The translations under genes were made by a program, and so were the position numbers. 64,000 nucleotides of DNA from Kutzneria sp044547355 (GTDB lineage Bacteria > Actinomycetota > Actinomycetes > Mycobacteriales > Pseudonocardiaceae), in contig NZ_JBIUAG010000025.1 in NCBI RefSeq assembly GCF_044547355.1, positions 1-64,000 on the forward strand, written 5' to 3'. Shown one piece after another: positions 25,720 to 36,143 of this stretch (its first letter is position 1; each line of letters begins with the position of its first letter). The notes beneath the pieces were generated by a model that was not told where the DNA came from, searched no databases, and saw only the letters and a program-made list of their open reading frames with translations.

Positions 25720-26337
25720 GTGCCGTCAGCTTCCGTTCATCCGCGCGTCGTGCTGCTGGCCGGTCCCTCGGGTTCCGGCAAGTCCACCCTCGCCGCCCAC
25801 CTGGGCTGGCCCGTGCTGCGCCTGGACGACTTCTACCGCGAGGGCTCCGATCCGCTGCTGCCCCGCGACGCCTCCGGCCAGGTCGACTGGGACGACGAGA
25901 ACGCCTGGAACACCGCCGAGGCCCTGGCCGCGGTGGTCGAGCTGGCCTGCACCGGCCAGGTCGACGCCCCCGTCTACGTGCTCGGCGAGGACCGTCGGGT
26001 CGGCTGTCACCGCATCGAACTCGGGGACTCCCCGCTGTTCTTCGCCGAGGGCCTGTTCGCCGACCGGCTCGTCAGCGGCTGCCGGGAGGCCGGCGTGCTG
26101 GCCGACGCCCTCGTGCTGGCCCCGCCGGCCGGCCTGACCTTCGTACGCCGCCTGGCCCGTGACGTCGCCGAACACCGCAAGCCCGTGCCGCTGCTGGTGC
26201 GGCGGGGCCTGCGGCTGTGGCGGGAGCAGCCGGCGGTGGTGCGCCGCTGCCTGGACGCCGGCATGCGCCGCACCACCCCTCACCGGGCCATGGTCGACCT
26301 GGCCGGCCACACCACCGCGACCGCGTCCGCCGCCTAG
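25720..26337 (+). CDS. Uridine kinase-like P-loop kinase
   Basis: This 205-residue protein starts with a P-loop (LLAGPSGSGKSTLA, residues 12-25), followed by the substrate site LRLDDFYREGSDPLLP and WDDENAWN, as in uridine kinases and phosphoribulokinase-like enzymes. A GTG at 25720 is the likely start; no clear ribosome-binding site is seen, so leaderless translation is possible. It is divergent from rarA and its 3' end overlaps the stop of the cupin gene by four bases. Confidence 0.75.
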   Translation: MPSASVHPRVVLLAGPSGSGKSTLAAHLGWPVLRLDDFYREGSDPLLPRDASGQVDWDDENAWNTAEALAAVVELACTGQVDAPVYVLGEDRRVGCHRIELGDSPLFFAEGLFADRLVSGCREAGVLADALVLAPPAGLTFVRRLARDVAEHRKPVPLLVRRGLRLWREQPAVVRRCLDAGMRRTTPHRAMVDLAGHTTATASAA

Positions 26338-27482
26338 CGCCGGGCCAGCTGGGTCCGCACCAGCGTGCGGGCCAGCTCCTGCGCGCTCTGCTTGGACAGC
26401 CCCGGGGCCGCCCGCAGCAGATCGCCCGCGTCGAACGCCGCGCCCGTGGCCAGGGCGTTCACCCAACGACAGGCCGGCACGAACTCCGAGCTCAGGTTCA
26501 GCGTCGTCGTCCGGTTGCCGTGCCCGCGATACGTGGTCACCTCGATCCGGGCCGTCTTCCCGTCGTCGGCGGCGATCCCCAACGCCGCCTGGCCGGCCCG
26601 TTCCAACGGTTCGTTCAGGTCCACCGGCCCGTCGTCGACCGGCGTCCGGCCAAGATCCCTCGGGTCGAGCCGCCCGATCGCCGTCCGCAGGACCTGCAAC
26701 GCCTGCTCGTCCAGTTCGGGACGGTAGGCGTTCTCCCGCCAGTACAGGTCTCGCGCCAGCTCGTTGCGCACGACCGCGAGCACCGCGTCCAATCGGGACG
26801 GTGAGACGCACTGCAGGTGCAGGGACATCGAGTCACGGTCGGAGAACGTCGAGTGCCAGTACCCGCGCGGCACGTGCAGCACCGCGCCGGGGTCGAGGGT
26901 GAACTCCAGCGCCCCGTCGGGCATCTCCTTCGGCGTGACGCCCTCCGCGTACATCCGCAGCGACGCCGGCACCTTTTCTCCGACGCCCCAAGGTTGCTTG
27001 GGACCCGGCGCGAACTCGTTGGGCGCGATCCGCCAGGTCTTCCGTCCCCGCAACTGGATCGTCGTGACGTCCACGGTGTCGAAGTGGGTGGTGGTGACCG
27101 CGCTCGGCCGGTTGCAGAACAGCTCCACCTTGGCCGCGTTCGACGGCAGGCCGAAGTAGGCCGTGGCCTCCAGTTCGAGCTGGTGGAACTTCGCGATCTC
27201 GGTCAGGTAGACGGTCGTGCCGCCGGCGTAGATCTTGGCCGCGCTCTCCGCCGGGATCTTCGCCGCCGTGTGCTTGCCGTCCAGCCGCTGGAACCAGGCA
27301 TACATCGTCGAGTCGCTCAGCTGGAAGACATCCTCCACGCTGTTCACGCCGATCGCCCGCATCGCCGCGTCCGCCCGCTCCTGGGACGCCGGCACGAACA
27401 ACGGCTCGCGGCCGACCTCGCCCGCCCCGAAGTCCTCGATGCCCAGCGACCGGAACCAGTGCTCGAACCCGAGTGTGGTCAT
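26334..27482 (-). CDS. JmjC-like cupin oxygenase with peptide genes upstream
   Basis: The 382-residue protein is a second JmjC-like cupin. Metal ligands are His133 and Asp135 (THFDTVDVTTIQLRGRKTW) and His210 (LHVPRGYWHSTF); the Lys/Arg-rich strand after the first pair is where 2-oxoglutarate would bind. A C-terminal helical domain follows (AGDLLRAAPGLSKQSAQEL). The ATG lies six bases after a 40-residue peptide gene and the three genes form one operon. Peptide hydroxylation is inferred from this arrangement and from the known chemistry of the fold. Confidence 0.8.
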   Translation of the reverse strand: MTTLGFEHWFRSLGIEDFGAGEVGREPLFVPASQERADAAMRAIGVNSVEDVFQLSDSTMYAWFQRLDGKHTAAKIPAESAAKIYAGGTTVYLTEIAKFHQLELEATAYFGLPSNAAKVELFCNRPSAVTTTHFDTVDVTTIQLRGRKTWRIAPNEFAPGPKQPWGVGEKVPASLRMYAEGVTPKEMPDGALEFTLDPGAVLHVPRGYWHSTFSDRDSMSLHLQCVSPSRLDAVLAVVRNELARDLYWRENAYRPELDEQALQVLRTAIGRLDPRDLGRTPVDDGPVDLNEPLERAGQAALGIAADDGKTARIEVTTYRGHGNRTTTLNLSSEFVPACRWVNALATGAAFDAGDLLRAAPGLSKQSAQELARTLVRTQLARR

Positions 27483-27488
27483 CCCGCC

Positions 27489-27611
27489 TCACTCCTCCCG
27501 GCGGAGCCCGCCAAGGGCCCGCTCATGGAGGAATTCCTCAATCCCGCCGTCACTGTCCACAACGGACACTTCGGCGATGACCAGGTCCTCGTTCACGGTG
27601 GTGTCCGCCAT
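27489..27611 (-). CDS. 40-residue peptide, candidate cupin substrate (copy 2)
   Basis: A short gene with GGGAGGG before its ATG encodes an acidic peptide, MADTTVNEDLVIAEVSV followed by the core GGIEEFLHERALGGL and a basic-acidic end RREE. It is paralogous to the neighbouring peptide: both share [IV]I-x-EV-[ST]-V, then S-x-GG-[VI]-EEFL-x-ERA-x-x-GL. It ends six bases before the cupin gene. No signal sequence. Two conserved tiny genes with their own ribosome-binding sites argue for a precursor peptide and not a chance frame. Confidence 0.75.
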   Translation of the reverse strand: MADTTVNEDLVIAEVSVVDSDGGIEEFLHERALGGLRREE

Positions 27612-27622
27612 GTCGCCCTCCC

Positions 27623-27733
27623 TCACTCGCCTCGGCTGATAAGGCCGTTGATCGCGCGCTCGTCGAGGAATTCCTCAACGCCGCCAATGGATTCCTCGAC
27701 GGTGACTTCTTCGATGATCGGCTCTGCCGCCAT
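27623..27733 (-). CDS. 36-residue peptide, candidate cupin substrate (copy 1)
   Basis: AGGAGG is five bases before the ATG. The peptide begins MAAEPIIEEVTVEES and carries the core GGVEEFLDERAINGLI near its C-terminus. It aligns with the next peptide over almost its whole length. The GG at the leader/core-like border and the helical EEFL-ERA block recall ribosomal peptide precursors. It is the first gene after the promoter at 27764-27793. Confidence 0.75.
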   Translation of the reverse strand: MAAEPIIEEVTVEESIGGVEEFLDERAINGLISRGE

Positions 27734-27763
27734 GGCGACCTCCTCAGGCCCGGTGGTGGTCGG

Positions 27764-27793
27764 ACCGTAACCACGGGGTTCTCAACCGGTCAA
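27764..27793 (-). promoter_or_regulatory. Promoter of the peptide-peptide-cupin operon
   Basis: On the minus strand TTGACC (27788-27793) and TACGGT (27764-27769) are 18 bases apart, a good match for the actinomycete housekeeping promoter. Transcription would begin about 25 bases before the first peptide gene. Confidence 0.6.
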
Positions 27794-27804
27794 CGGCGGA
27801 CAAG

Positions 27805-27828
27805 ACGGCCGCCCGATCGGGCGGCCGT
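27805..27828 (-). terminator. Terminator of the RidA gene
   Basis: ACGGCCGCCC and GGGCGGCCGT form a perfect 10-base stem with loop GATC, about 50 bases after the RidA stop on the same strand and just before the peptide-cupin promoter. It separates the two transcription units. Confidence 0.75.
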
Positions 27829-27874
27829 TCAGGCGGAAACCGGCCCCTACGCTGGCGCGGGGCGCAGTGGCCGA

Positions 27875-28276
27875 CTAGGCGGGAATCGCCGCCACGGCGG
27901 TGATCTCCACCAGCTGGCCGGGGTAGCCGAGCATGCTGATGCCCAGCAGCGTCGAGCTGTGCGGGCCGGCCGACAGGCCGGAGGCGGTGACGACGTCCCA
28001 GACGGTGGTGAGATCGGAGGGCTGGTCGGCGACGACGTACACCGTGGTGTTGACAACGTGCTCCAGGTCGGCGCCGGCCTGGCGGAGTTGCTCGCGGAGG
28101 TTGGCCAGCACCTGCTCGGCCTGCCGGACCCGGTCGCCCGGGCCGACCAGCTGGCCGTCGGCGTCGAGGGGCACGCCGCCGGCGGTGAACACGAGGCGCT
28201 CCCCCGCCTCGACGACAACACTGTGCGAGTAGGCGGGCGGCGGGAAGAGCCCGGGAACGGTGCGGAAAGTGGACAT
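27875..28276 (-). CDS. RidA/YjgF-family protein
   Basis: The 133-residue protein has the trimeric RidA fold pattern (SHSVVVEAGERLVFTAGGVPLD, ANLREQLRQAGADLEHVVNTTVYV, C-terminal VEITAVAAIP). Canonical RidA deaminases have an Arg before the strand ending in LP; here the corresponding stretch reads SSTLLGISMLGYPG with no Arg, so it may not hydrolyse 2-aminoacrylate. Monocistronic, followed by a strong hairpin. Confidence 0.8.
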   Translation of the reverse strand: MSTFRTVPGLFPPPAYSHSVVVEAGERLVFTAGGVPLDADGQLVGPGDRVRQAEQVLANLREQLRQAGADLEHVVNTTVYVVADQPSDLTTVWDVVTASGLSAGPHSSTLLGISMLGYPGQLVEITAVAAIPA

Positions 28277-28324
28277 GGCACCGGTTCTACCCCGTGCCCG
28301 GCCCGGAACCGCACCGGTTTTTCG

Positions 28325-29842
<1,518 letters not shown>

Positions 29843-30005
29843 GACGTGACTTTCGCACCACGGCCCCGAGCTGGCAATCGTGGACGCGCACATGGCCGCC
29901 AACAAAGGCCCGACCATTCAGCCGTGTCTGAAAAGTCCCATCCGGTGCGCCCGACGCCGGCAGAATGACCGGCCGACCGGATCGGACCGGCTGGGGGCTG
30001 GGGAT

Positions 30006-33000
30006 ATGCCGAGACAAGAGATTCTGGACGAGGGACCGCTGGGCGATTTCGCCGGGGCGCTGCGCCGGCTGCGCGACCAGGCCGGCAGTCCGACCTACCG
30101 TGAGCTGGCCAAACAGGCGCACTACGCGGCGTCGACGCTGGCCGAGGCGAGCGGCGGCCGCAAGCTGCCGAGCCTGGCCGTGACGCTGGCGTACGTGCGG
30201 GCCTGCGGCGGCGATGTCGACGAGTGGCAGGAACGCTGGCAGCGGGTGGCGGCGGAGCTGGCCGCACCGGAATCCTCCGACACCTGTCCCTATGTGGGTC
30301 TGGCGGCGTTCCGGCCGCAGGACGCGGAGTGGTTCTTCGGCCGGGAACGGCTGACCGAGGACCTGGTGGCCCGCGTCCGCGACGGTCGCTTCGTTGCGGT
30401 GTTCGGCGCGTCCGGCTCCGGCAAGTCCTCGCTGATCAGGTCGGGTCTGCTGCCCAGGCTCGCGGACACGCCGACGATCGTCTGCACGCCGGGGCCGCAC
30501 CCGCTGGAGGAGTGCGCGGTCCGGCTGGCCGCCCTCACCGGCGCCTCCGCGCCCGTCTTGCACGAGGAGCTGCGCGACGACCCAACTGCCTTGCACCGGG
30601 CGGTGGTAGATGAACTCGTGCTGGTGGTGGACCAGTTCGAGGAGGTGTTCACGCTGTGCGAAAGCCCACCGGAGCGGGCCGCCTTCATCGCCGCCCTGCT
30701 GACCGCGGCGCGGGCCGAGGACAGCCGGATCCGGCTCGTGCTGGGCGTCCGCGCCGACTTCTACCCGCACTGCGCCGAGCATCCGGATCTGGTGGAAGCG
30801 TTGCGGGACGGGCAGTTGCTGGTCGGCCCGATGACCGCGGACGAGCTGCGGGCGGCGATCACCCAGCCGGCCGCGCACGCCGGCGGCACGGTCGAGGGTT
30901 CACTGCTGGCCCGGGTGATGGCCGACGCCACCGGGCAGTCCAACGTGCTGCCGATGGTGTCGCACGCCCTGCGGGAGACCTGGTTCCGCCGCCGCGGCAC
31001 GACGCTCACGCTCGCCGGCTACGAGGCGTCGGGCGGCATCCAGCACGCGCTGGCCCGCACCGCCGAATCCGTCTACTCGCGACTCACGTCCGAGCAACAA
31101 CGCTTGGTGCGCGGCATCTTCCTGCGCATGGTGTCGCCCGGCGACGGCACTCGGGACACCAAGCGCCGCATCGCCCGTGACGAACTCGAGTCCGGCTCGG
31201 AGGCCGTGCTGGAGCTGCTGGCGACAGCCCGCCTGGTCACGCTGGACGCCACCGGCGTGGAGATCACCCACGAGGCGCTGCTGCACGCCTGGCCACGTCT
31301 GCACGAGTGGATCAACAGCGACCGCGCCGGCCTGCGCATCCGCCAGCAGGTGACCACCGCGGCCACTGCGTGGCGGACCGAGGGCCGCGACCCGAGCGCC
31401 CTGTACCGGGGCAGCCGCCTGGCCGCCGCCCGCGAATGGGCCGCCGACGACCGGGAAGGCGTCACCTCGACGCCGCTGGTCCAGGAGTTCCTGACCGCCT
31501 CGGCACACCAGGCCAACCGCGCCGCCCGCCGGCTGCGGGTGGTGATCGCCGGGCTCGTGGCGCTGGTGCTGGTCGCGTCCAGCGCCGGCATCATCGCCTT
31601 CCAGCAACGGGACACCGCGCAGGCCGAGCTCAACGGCCGCGTCGGCATCCAGACCGCGTTGGAGGCCAAGCAGGTCGCCGCCAACAACACGTCGCTGGCC
31701 GCCCTGCTCGACCTCGCCGGCTACCGCAGCCAGCCCACCCCGCAGACCATCACCGACCTGCGGGACACCGAGAACGTGCCGATGTCCACGCCGCTGCCCG
31801 GCCACACCGGCAAGCTGCTGAGCGTCGCCTACCGGTTCGACGGCAAGGTCATGGCCACCGCCGCCAAGGACCACACCGTACGACTGTGGAACACCGCCGA
31901 CCCCGGCCCGCTCGGCGCCCCGATCAAGCTGCCGGACAGCGTCAATTTCCTGGCCTACAGTCCCGACGGCAAGACCATCGCCACCGCCGACGGCGACAAC
32001 GCCATCCGCCTGATCGACGTCGCCGACCCGGCGCATCCTCATGTCCTCGGGCCGTTGACCGGCCACACCAAGGCGCCGAACTCCGTTTCCTACGACCCGA
32101 CCGGCCGGTACCTGGTCAGCGCCGCCGACGACGGCGCCATCCGGCTGTGGGACGTCGCCGATCCCGCGCACGCCCACGCGCTCGGCGATCCGGTGCCGGG
32201 CAACGACAAACAGGTCGACGCGGCGATCTACAGCCCGGACGGGCGGACCGTGGTCACCGTCGGCCACGACGGCCGGTTCCGGCTGATCAACGTGACCGAT
32301 CCGCTGCACCCCGTGCCGTGGACCGATCCGGTGCTGGTAGATCCGGTGGGCCAGACCCGGGTGTACTCGGCGGCGTTCACCCACGACAGCCACCTGATGG
32401 CCATCGGCGGCGACGACTTCAAGGTCCGGCTGTACGACGTGACCGACCCCGCGCACCCGGCCCTGATCGGGCAGCCGCTGGTCGGACACATCAACACCGT
32501 GTTCGCGGTCGCGTTCGACCCCACCGGCCACATCCTGGCCAGCGGCGGCGCCGACCGGTCGGCCCGGCTGTGGGACGTCAGCGACCCGGCCAACCCGATC
32601 CAGCTGGGCCGCCCGCTGACCGGGCACTCCGCGTACATCTACGCCCTGGCCTTCAGTCCCGACGGGCAGTCGCTGGCCACCGCCAGCGCCGACACCACCG
32701 TGCGGCTGTGGCGGCTGCCGCAGACCACCCTGATCGGCCACGGCGCGTCGGTGTCCGGCGTGGCCTATCGGCCGGACGGCAAGGTGATGGCGACCTGCGG
32801 GGCCGACAACAAGATCAGGTTGTGGAGCATTTCGGACCCGTTGCATCCGTCCTTGATCACGACTCTTGCCGGGCACAGCAAGACGGTCCGGCGGGTGGAG
32901 TTCAGCGCCGACGGCCAGCTGCTGTCCAGCGCCAGCAGCGACTACACCGTCCGGCTGTGGGACGTCGCCGATCCTGTGCACGCCCATCAGCTGGGCGAGC

Positions 33001-33758
33001 CGCTGACCGAGGGCACCAACAACATGGAGCTGGGCGAGTTCAGCCCGGACGGCAAGACGCTGGTCACAGCCGGCAACGACGCCGTGATCCGCGTCTATGA
33101 CCTGGCTGATCCGGCGAAACCGCGGCTGATGAAGTCCCTGACCGGACAGGCCAAGTTCGTCTACTGGCTCGACTACAGCGGCGACGGCGCGCTGCTGGCC
33201 AGCGCCGCCGCCGACGACACCGTGCGGCTGTGGGACATGCGCGATCCGACCTCGCCGGCGCTGCTCGGTTCGCTGACGGCCAACGCCAGCGGTGTGTTCG
33301 GCGTCGCCTTCAGCCCCGACAATCACACCATCGCCGTCGCCGGCTCGGACAGCTCCGTGCAGCTGTGGGACGTCTCCGATCCGCGCCGCCCGCGCCGGCT
33401 CGGCCTGCCCCTGTACGGCCACTCCAACTTCGTCTACTGGGTCGGCTTCAGCCCCGACGGCAAGACCCTGGCCAGCGGCTCCGGCGACTCGACGGTGCGG
33501 CTGTGGGACGTCGCCGACCCAGCCCATCCCAGCGAACTCGGCCAGCTCGTGTCGCACACCGGACAGGTGAACAACGGGGCGTTCAGCCCGGACGGCCAGT
33601 GGCTGGCCACCGCCAGCAACGACCACACCGTGCACCTCACGCCGATGAACGTGGACCAGGCCATCACCCGGATCTGCGCCACCACCGCCGGGAACCTGGA
33701 CGCCCCGCAGTGGCAGCGCTACCTGCCCGACCTGCCGTTCACCCCGCCCTGTCGGTGA
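30006..33758 (+). CDS. Giant HTH-STAND NTPase-WD40 regulator
   Basis: The 1250-residue protein has an N-terminal XRE-like helix-turn-helix (about 10-80), an nSTAND1 P-loop NTPase (FGASGSGKSSLI near 135-146, LVLVVDQFEEVFTL as Walker B) and winged-helix arms to about 490, one transmembrane segment (about 508-528), and then 14 WD40 repeats, each ending in a variant of VRLWDVADP. Fourteen repeats fit two seven-bladed propellers. Such proteins sense a ligand through the propeller and act as NTP-driven switches; some bacterial STAND proteins are antiphage sensors. The ATG after GGGGGCTGGGG is preferred to the longer frame. Confidence 0.85.
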   Translation: MPRQEILDEGPLGDFAGALRRLRDQAGSPTYRELAKQAHYAASTLAEASGGRKLPSLAVTLAYVRACGGDVDEWQERWQRVAAELAAPESSDTCPYVGLAAFRPQDAEWFFGRERLTEDLVARVRDGRFVAVFGASGSGKSSLIRSGLLPRLADTPTIVCTPGPHPLEECAVRLAALTGASAPVLHEELRDDPTALHRAVVDELVLVVDQFEEVFTLCESPPERAAFIAALLTAARAEDSRIRLVLGVRADFYPHCAEHPDLVEALRDGQLLVGPMTADELRAAITQPAAHAGGTVEGSLLARVMADATGQSNVLPMVSHALRETWFRRRGTTLTLAGYEASGGIQHALARTAESVYSRLTSEQQRLVRGIFLRMVSPGDGTRDTKRRIARDELESGSEAVLELLATARLVTLDATGVEITHEALLHAWPRLHEWINSDRAGLRIRQQVTTAATAWRTEGRDPSALYRGSRLAAAREWAADDREGVTSTPLVQEFLTASAHQANRAARRLRVVIAGLVALVLVASSAGIIAFQQRDTAQAELNGRVGIQTALEAKQVAANNTSLAALLDLAGYRSQPTPQTITDLRDTENVPMSTPLPGHTGKLLSVAYRFDGKVMATAAKDHTVRLWNTADPGPLGAPIKLPDSVNFLAYSPDGKTIATADGDNAIRLIDVADPAHPHVLGPLTGHTKAPNSVSYDPTGRYLVSAADDGAIRLWDVADPAHAHALGDPVPGNDKQVDAAIYSPDGRTVVTVGHDGRFRLINVTDPLHPVPWTDPVLVDPVGQTRVYSAAFTHDSHLMAIGGDDFKVRLYDVTDPAHPALIGQPLVGHINTVFAVAFDPTGHILASGGADRSARLWDVSDPANPIQLGRPLTGHSAYIYALAFSPDGQSLATASADTTVRLWRLPQTTLIGHGASVSGVAYRPDGKVMATCGADNKIRLWSISDPLHPSLITTLAGHSKTVRRVEFSADGQLLSSASSDYTVRLWDVADPVHAHQLGEPLTEGTNNMELGEFSPDGKTLVTAGNDAVIRVYDLADPAKPRLMKSLTGQAKFVYWLDYSGDGALLASAAADDTVRLWDMRDPTSPALLGSLTANASGVFGVAFSPDNHTIAVAGSDSSVQLWDVSDPRRPRRLGLPLYGHSNFVYWVGFSPDGKTLASGSGDSTVRLWDVADPAHPSELGQLVSHTGQVNNGAFSPDGQWLATASNDHTVHLTPMNVDQAITRICATTAGNLDAPQWQRYLPDLPFTPPCR

Positions 33759-33834
33759 CGTTCACTGTTCGCCGAAGCTTGTTCGGTTGGGCCGTGACGA
33801 CACCGAACAACGCGAACGGCCTACACCTGCACGT

Positions 33835-34794
33835 GTGCTGCGCATCCATTTCACCGACGCGGACATCCGGCGGACCCGGGTGGCCGCCGGGCCCGATCTG
33901 CTCTGGGAGGCGGTGCTGAGCCTGACCAAGCTGCGGTCGGCTCAGCTGCCGAGCCACCACGCGTGGTGGCGCCGCGACGCCGCCCGGGTGCTCGGCGGCG
34001 CGCGGGGATGGCTGGACGTGCTGTGCGGGCTCGTGCCGGCCAAGGGCAACTTCCCCGACTTCCTCACGCCCTCGGCCGGCGACGGCAGCCACTGGGCCCG
34101 GCTGCTCGACACCCCGCCCGACCGGATCCGGGTCGACCTGGCCGCCGCCTACCGGAACCGGGCCCCGTCCGACTGGGTGCGGCGGCTCGCCGCCGACCGC
34201 CGGCGCACCGTGCTGGGCGAGACCGCCACCGCCCTGCGGCTCTACACCGAGCAAGCCGTCAGCCCGGTGTGGGACGTCGTCTGCCACGCCGTCGAGGTCG
34301 ACCGCGCCTGGCGGGCCACCGCGCTGCTCGAAGGCGGCGTCGATCGACTACTGGCCGGGCTGCGGCCCGATGCGCAGTGGGACGGGGCGGTCCTCACCTG
34401 CCCGTATCCCGTCCCCCACAGCATCGAGCTCGGCGGCCGGGGGATCACGCTGCTGCCGTCGTACTTCTGCTCCGCCGTGCCGACCACGCTCATCGACGGC
34501 GACCTGGCCCCCGTGCTCGTCTACCCCGTCGCCCCGGTCCCCGGCTCCGACCAGATCGGCGGCCGCCTGGCCAAGCTGCTCGGCGAGACCCGCTCCCGGG
34601 TGCTCGGCCTGCTGTCGGTGTCGTGCACCACCACCCAGCTGGCCCACCGCGCCGGCGTCTCCCTCGCCACGGCCAGCGAGCACGTCAAGGTGCTGCGCGA
34701 GGCCGGGCTGGCCAGCAGCCAACGGCAGGGCCAGTCCGTCGTGCACACCTTGACCCCGCACGGCCGCACCCTGACCAGCGCCGGCCGCGACTAG
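33835..34794 (+). CDS. ArsR-like winged-helix regulator with large N-terminal domain
   Basis: The 319-residue protein ends in a winged helix-turn-helix (about 245-310: LSVSCTTTQLAHRAGVSLATASEHVKVLREAGL). The N-terminal 230 residues (LRIHFTDADIRRTRVAAGPDLLWE) are typical of a family of actinobacterial ArsR-type regulators without a metal site. The GTG at 33835 is chosen because relatives start at LRIHF. No adjacent target operon is obvious; it may act on its own gene. Same strand and close behind the STAND gene. Confidence 0.75.
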   Translation: MLRIHFTDADIRRTRVAAGPDLLWEAVLSLTKLRSAQLPSHHAWWRRDAARVLGGARGWLDVLCGLVPAKGNFPDFLTPSAGDGSHWARLLDTPPDRIRVDLAAAYRNRAPSDWVRRLAADRRRTVLGETATALRLYTEQAVSPVWDVVCHAVEVDRAWRATALLEGGVDRLLAGLRPDAQWDGAVLTCPYPVPHSIELGGRGITLLPSYFCSAVPTTLIDGDLAPVLVYPVAPVPGSDQIGGRLAKLLGETRSRVLGLLSVSCTTTQLAHRAGVSLATASEHVKVLREAGLASSQRQGQSVVHTLTPHGRTLTSAGRD

Positions 34795-34795
34795 C

Positions 34796-35719
34796 TCAGG
34801 ATGCCTCTCGGTTGAGGTCTCCGAGCAGCTGCCAGGTGCGTTCCTGATCCGCGTCCGTGCCGAAGGCGCTGCCGACGACCACCTCGGTGGCGCCGGCGTC
34901 GTAGTGGGCGCGAATCGCCGCGGTGACGAGCTTTTCGTCGCCGATGGCCGCCAGCTCGATGCCGCTGGTGAAGCCGCCGAGGGCCAGAACCCGTTGGTAG
35001 GAGGGGAACTGGTCCAGGAAGCCGATCTGCGCGGCCGCCCGTTCACGGGTGGCGTCCACCTCGTCGGTGACCACGGCGTGGAGGAAGGAGACGACCCTCG
35101 GCGCCGGGCGGCCGGCGGCGGCCTTCAGCAGCGGCGGCACGATGTGCTCGGCCAGCACCTTCGGCCCGGCCAGCAACGGCAGCGTGCCGTCGGCCAGCTC
35201 GCCCGTGACCCGCAAGGCCTGTGGGCCCATGGCGGCAACCAGGATCGGCGTCGGCGTCGCGCCCGGCAGGGCTGACGGCATGGGAGTGGCGGTGGTGATC
35301 AGCTCGCCGCGGAAGTCGGTCTGGCCGGTTTCGAGGTACGGGCGCAGGGCCGTGAGGAACTCGCGCAGCAACGCGATCGGGCGGGTGTGGCTGACGCCCA
35401 GCGTCTTCTCCACGAACGGGCCCGCCCCCAGGCCCAGACCCAGGTGGAACCGGCCGCCGGTGGCCGCCTGGGCCGTCTGCGCCTGGGCCCCGACCAGCAG
35501 CGGATGCCGGCCGAACACGGGGATCGCCGAGGTGCCGACCTCCAGCGTCGGCACCTCGCGTCCCACGATCGCCGCCAGCCCCACCGCGTCGTAGTCGAAC
35601 CGCTGCCCGAACCACGCCGACCGCACCCCCGCGGCCGCCGCCTTCCGTGCTTTGTCGACGACTTCGTCCACGTAGTTGGTAGCCGTGGCCGTCCCCTGCA
35701 ACGTGATTCCGATGCCCAT
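34796..35719 (-). CDS. LLM-class F420-dependent oxidoreductase
   Basis: The 307-residue protein has the luciferase-like TIM barrel: MGIGITLQGTATATNYVDEVVDKARKAA at the start, SAWFGQRFDYDAVGLAA, RFHLGLGLGAGPFVEKTLG and PTPILVAAMGPQALRVTGELADGTLPLL. F420 or FMN use cannot be told from sequence, but actinobacterial members mostly use F420. Its 3' end almost touches the convergent regulator gene. Substrate unknown. Confidence 0.85.
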   Translation of the reverse strand: MGIGITLQGTATATNYVDEVVDKARKAAAAGVRSAWFGQRFDYDAVGLAAIVGREVPTLEVGTSAIPVFGRHPLLVGAQAQTAQAATGGRFHLGLGLGAGPFVEKTLGVSHTRPIALLREFLTALRPYLETGQTDFRGELITTATPMPSALPGATPTPILVAAMGPQALRVTGELADGTLPLLAGPKVLAEHIVPPLLKAAAGRPAPRVVSFLHAVVTDEVDATRERAAAQIGFLDQFPSYQRVLALGGFTSGIELAAIGDEKLVTAAIRAHYDAGATEVVVGSAFGTDADQERTWQLLGDLNREAS

Positions 35720-35787
35720 GGAGCCGACCGTAGCAGAGTCGGACCGCCGGTCCGGATTCTGGGACACCCGGATTCTGGGACACAAGG

Positions 35788-35990
35788 TCAGCGCAGCCGG
35801 GCGAGGGCGGCCAGGATCAGCTCGGCGCGGTCGAGGCGGGCGTTGTGGCCCATCAGGCCGATCCGCCACACCGAGGTCGCGAACGTGCCCGCGCCCGCCC
35901 CGATCTCGATGTTGTGGTCGGTGAGCAGCTGGTGGCCGACCTTCGTCCCGTCGACGCCGTCCGGCACCTTCACCGTGGTCAGCTTCCCCC
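35788..35990 (-). pseudogene. C-terminal remnant of a class V aminotransferase
   Basis: About 65 codons match only the C-terminus of alanine/serine-glyoxylate aminotransferases: LTTVKVPDGVDG, HNIEIGAGAGTFATSVWRIGLMGHNAR and the terminal helix. The remaining 300 or so residues, with the PLP lysine, are missing. Upstream of about 35990 the frame stays open but has no relation to the family, which marks a breakpoint. The lesion abuts the 13E12-type HNH gene. Confidence 0.7.
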
Positions 35991-36143
35991 TCGCAACCCG
36001 GTTGCCGCGAGTCAGGTGGGTGGCGGGGGTCGTGGCGCGGTGACGGGAGGGCGGGTGGTGCGGTTTACAGAGGGCTTGGGAAGTGGGAGGGGGCGCGGCT
36101 TTCGTTGTTCGGTTGCCGTTTGGGGGTGGCGCTTTTCAAGATT

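Noticed and set aside
27507..27770. Plus-strand frame MEEFLNPAVTV... opposite the peptide genes
   Set aside because: It lacks a ribosome-binding site and is the complement of the two peptide genes, whose own starts and mutual similarity are far stronger evidence.
30900..33635. A 911-codon minus-strand frame opposite the WD40 region
   Set aside because: It mirrors the repeat structure of the real gene and has no recognisable domain.
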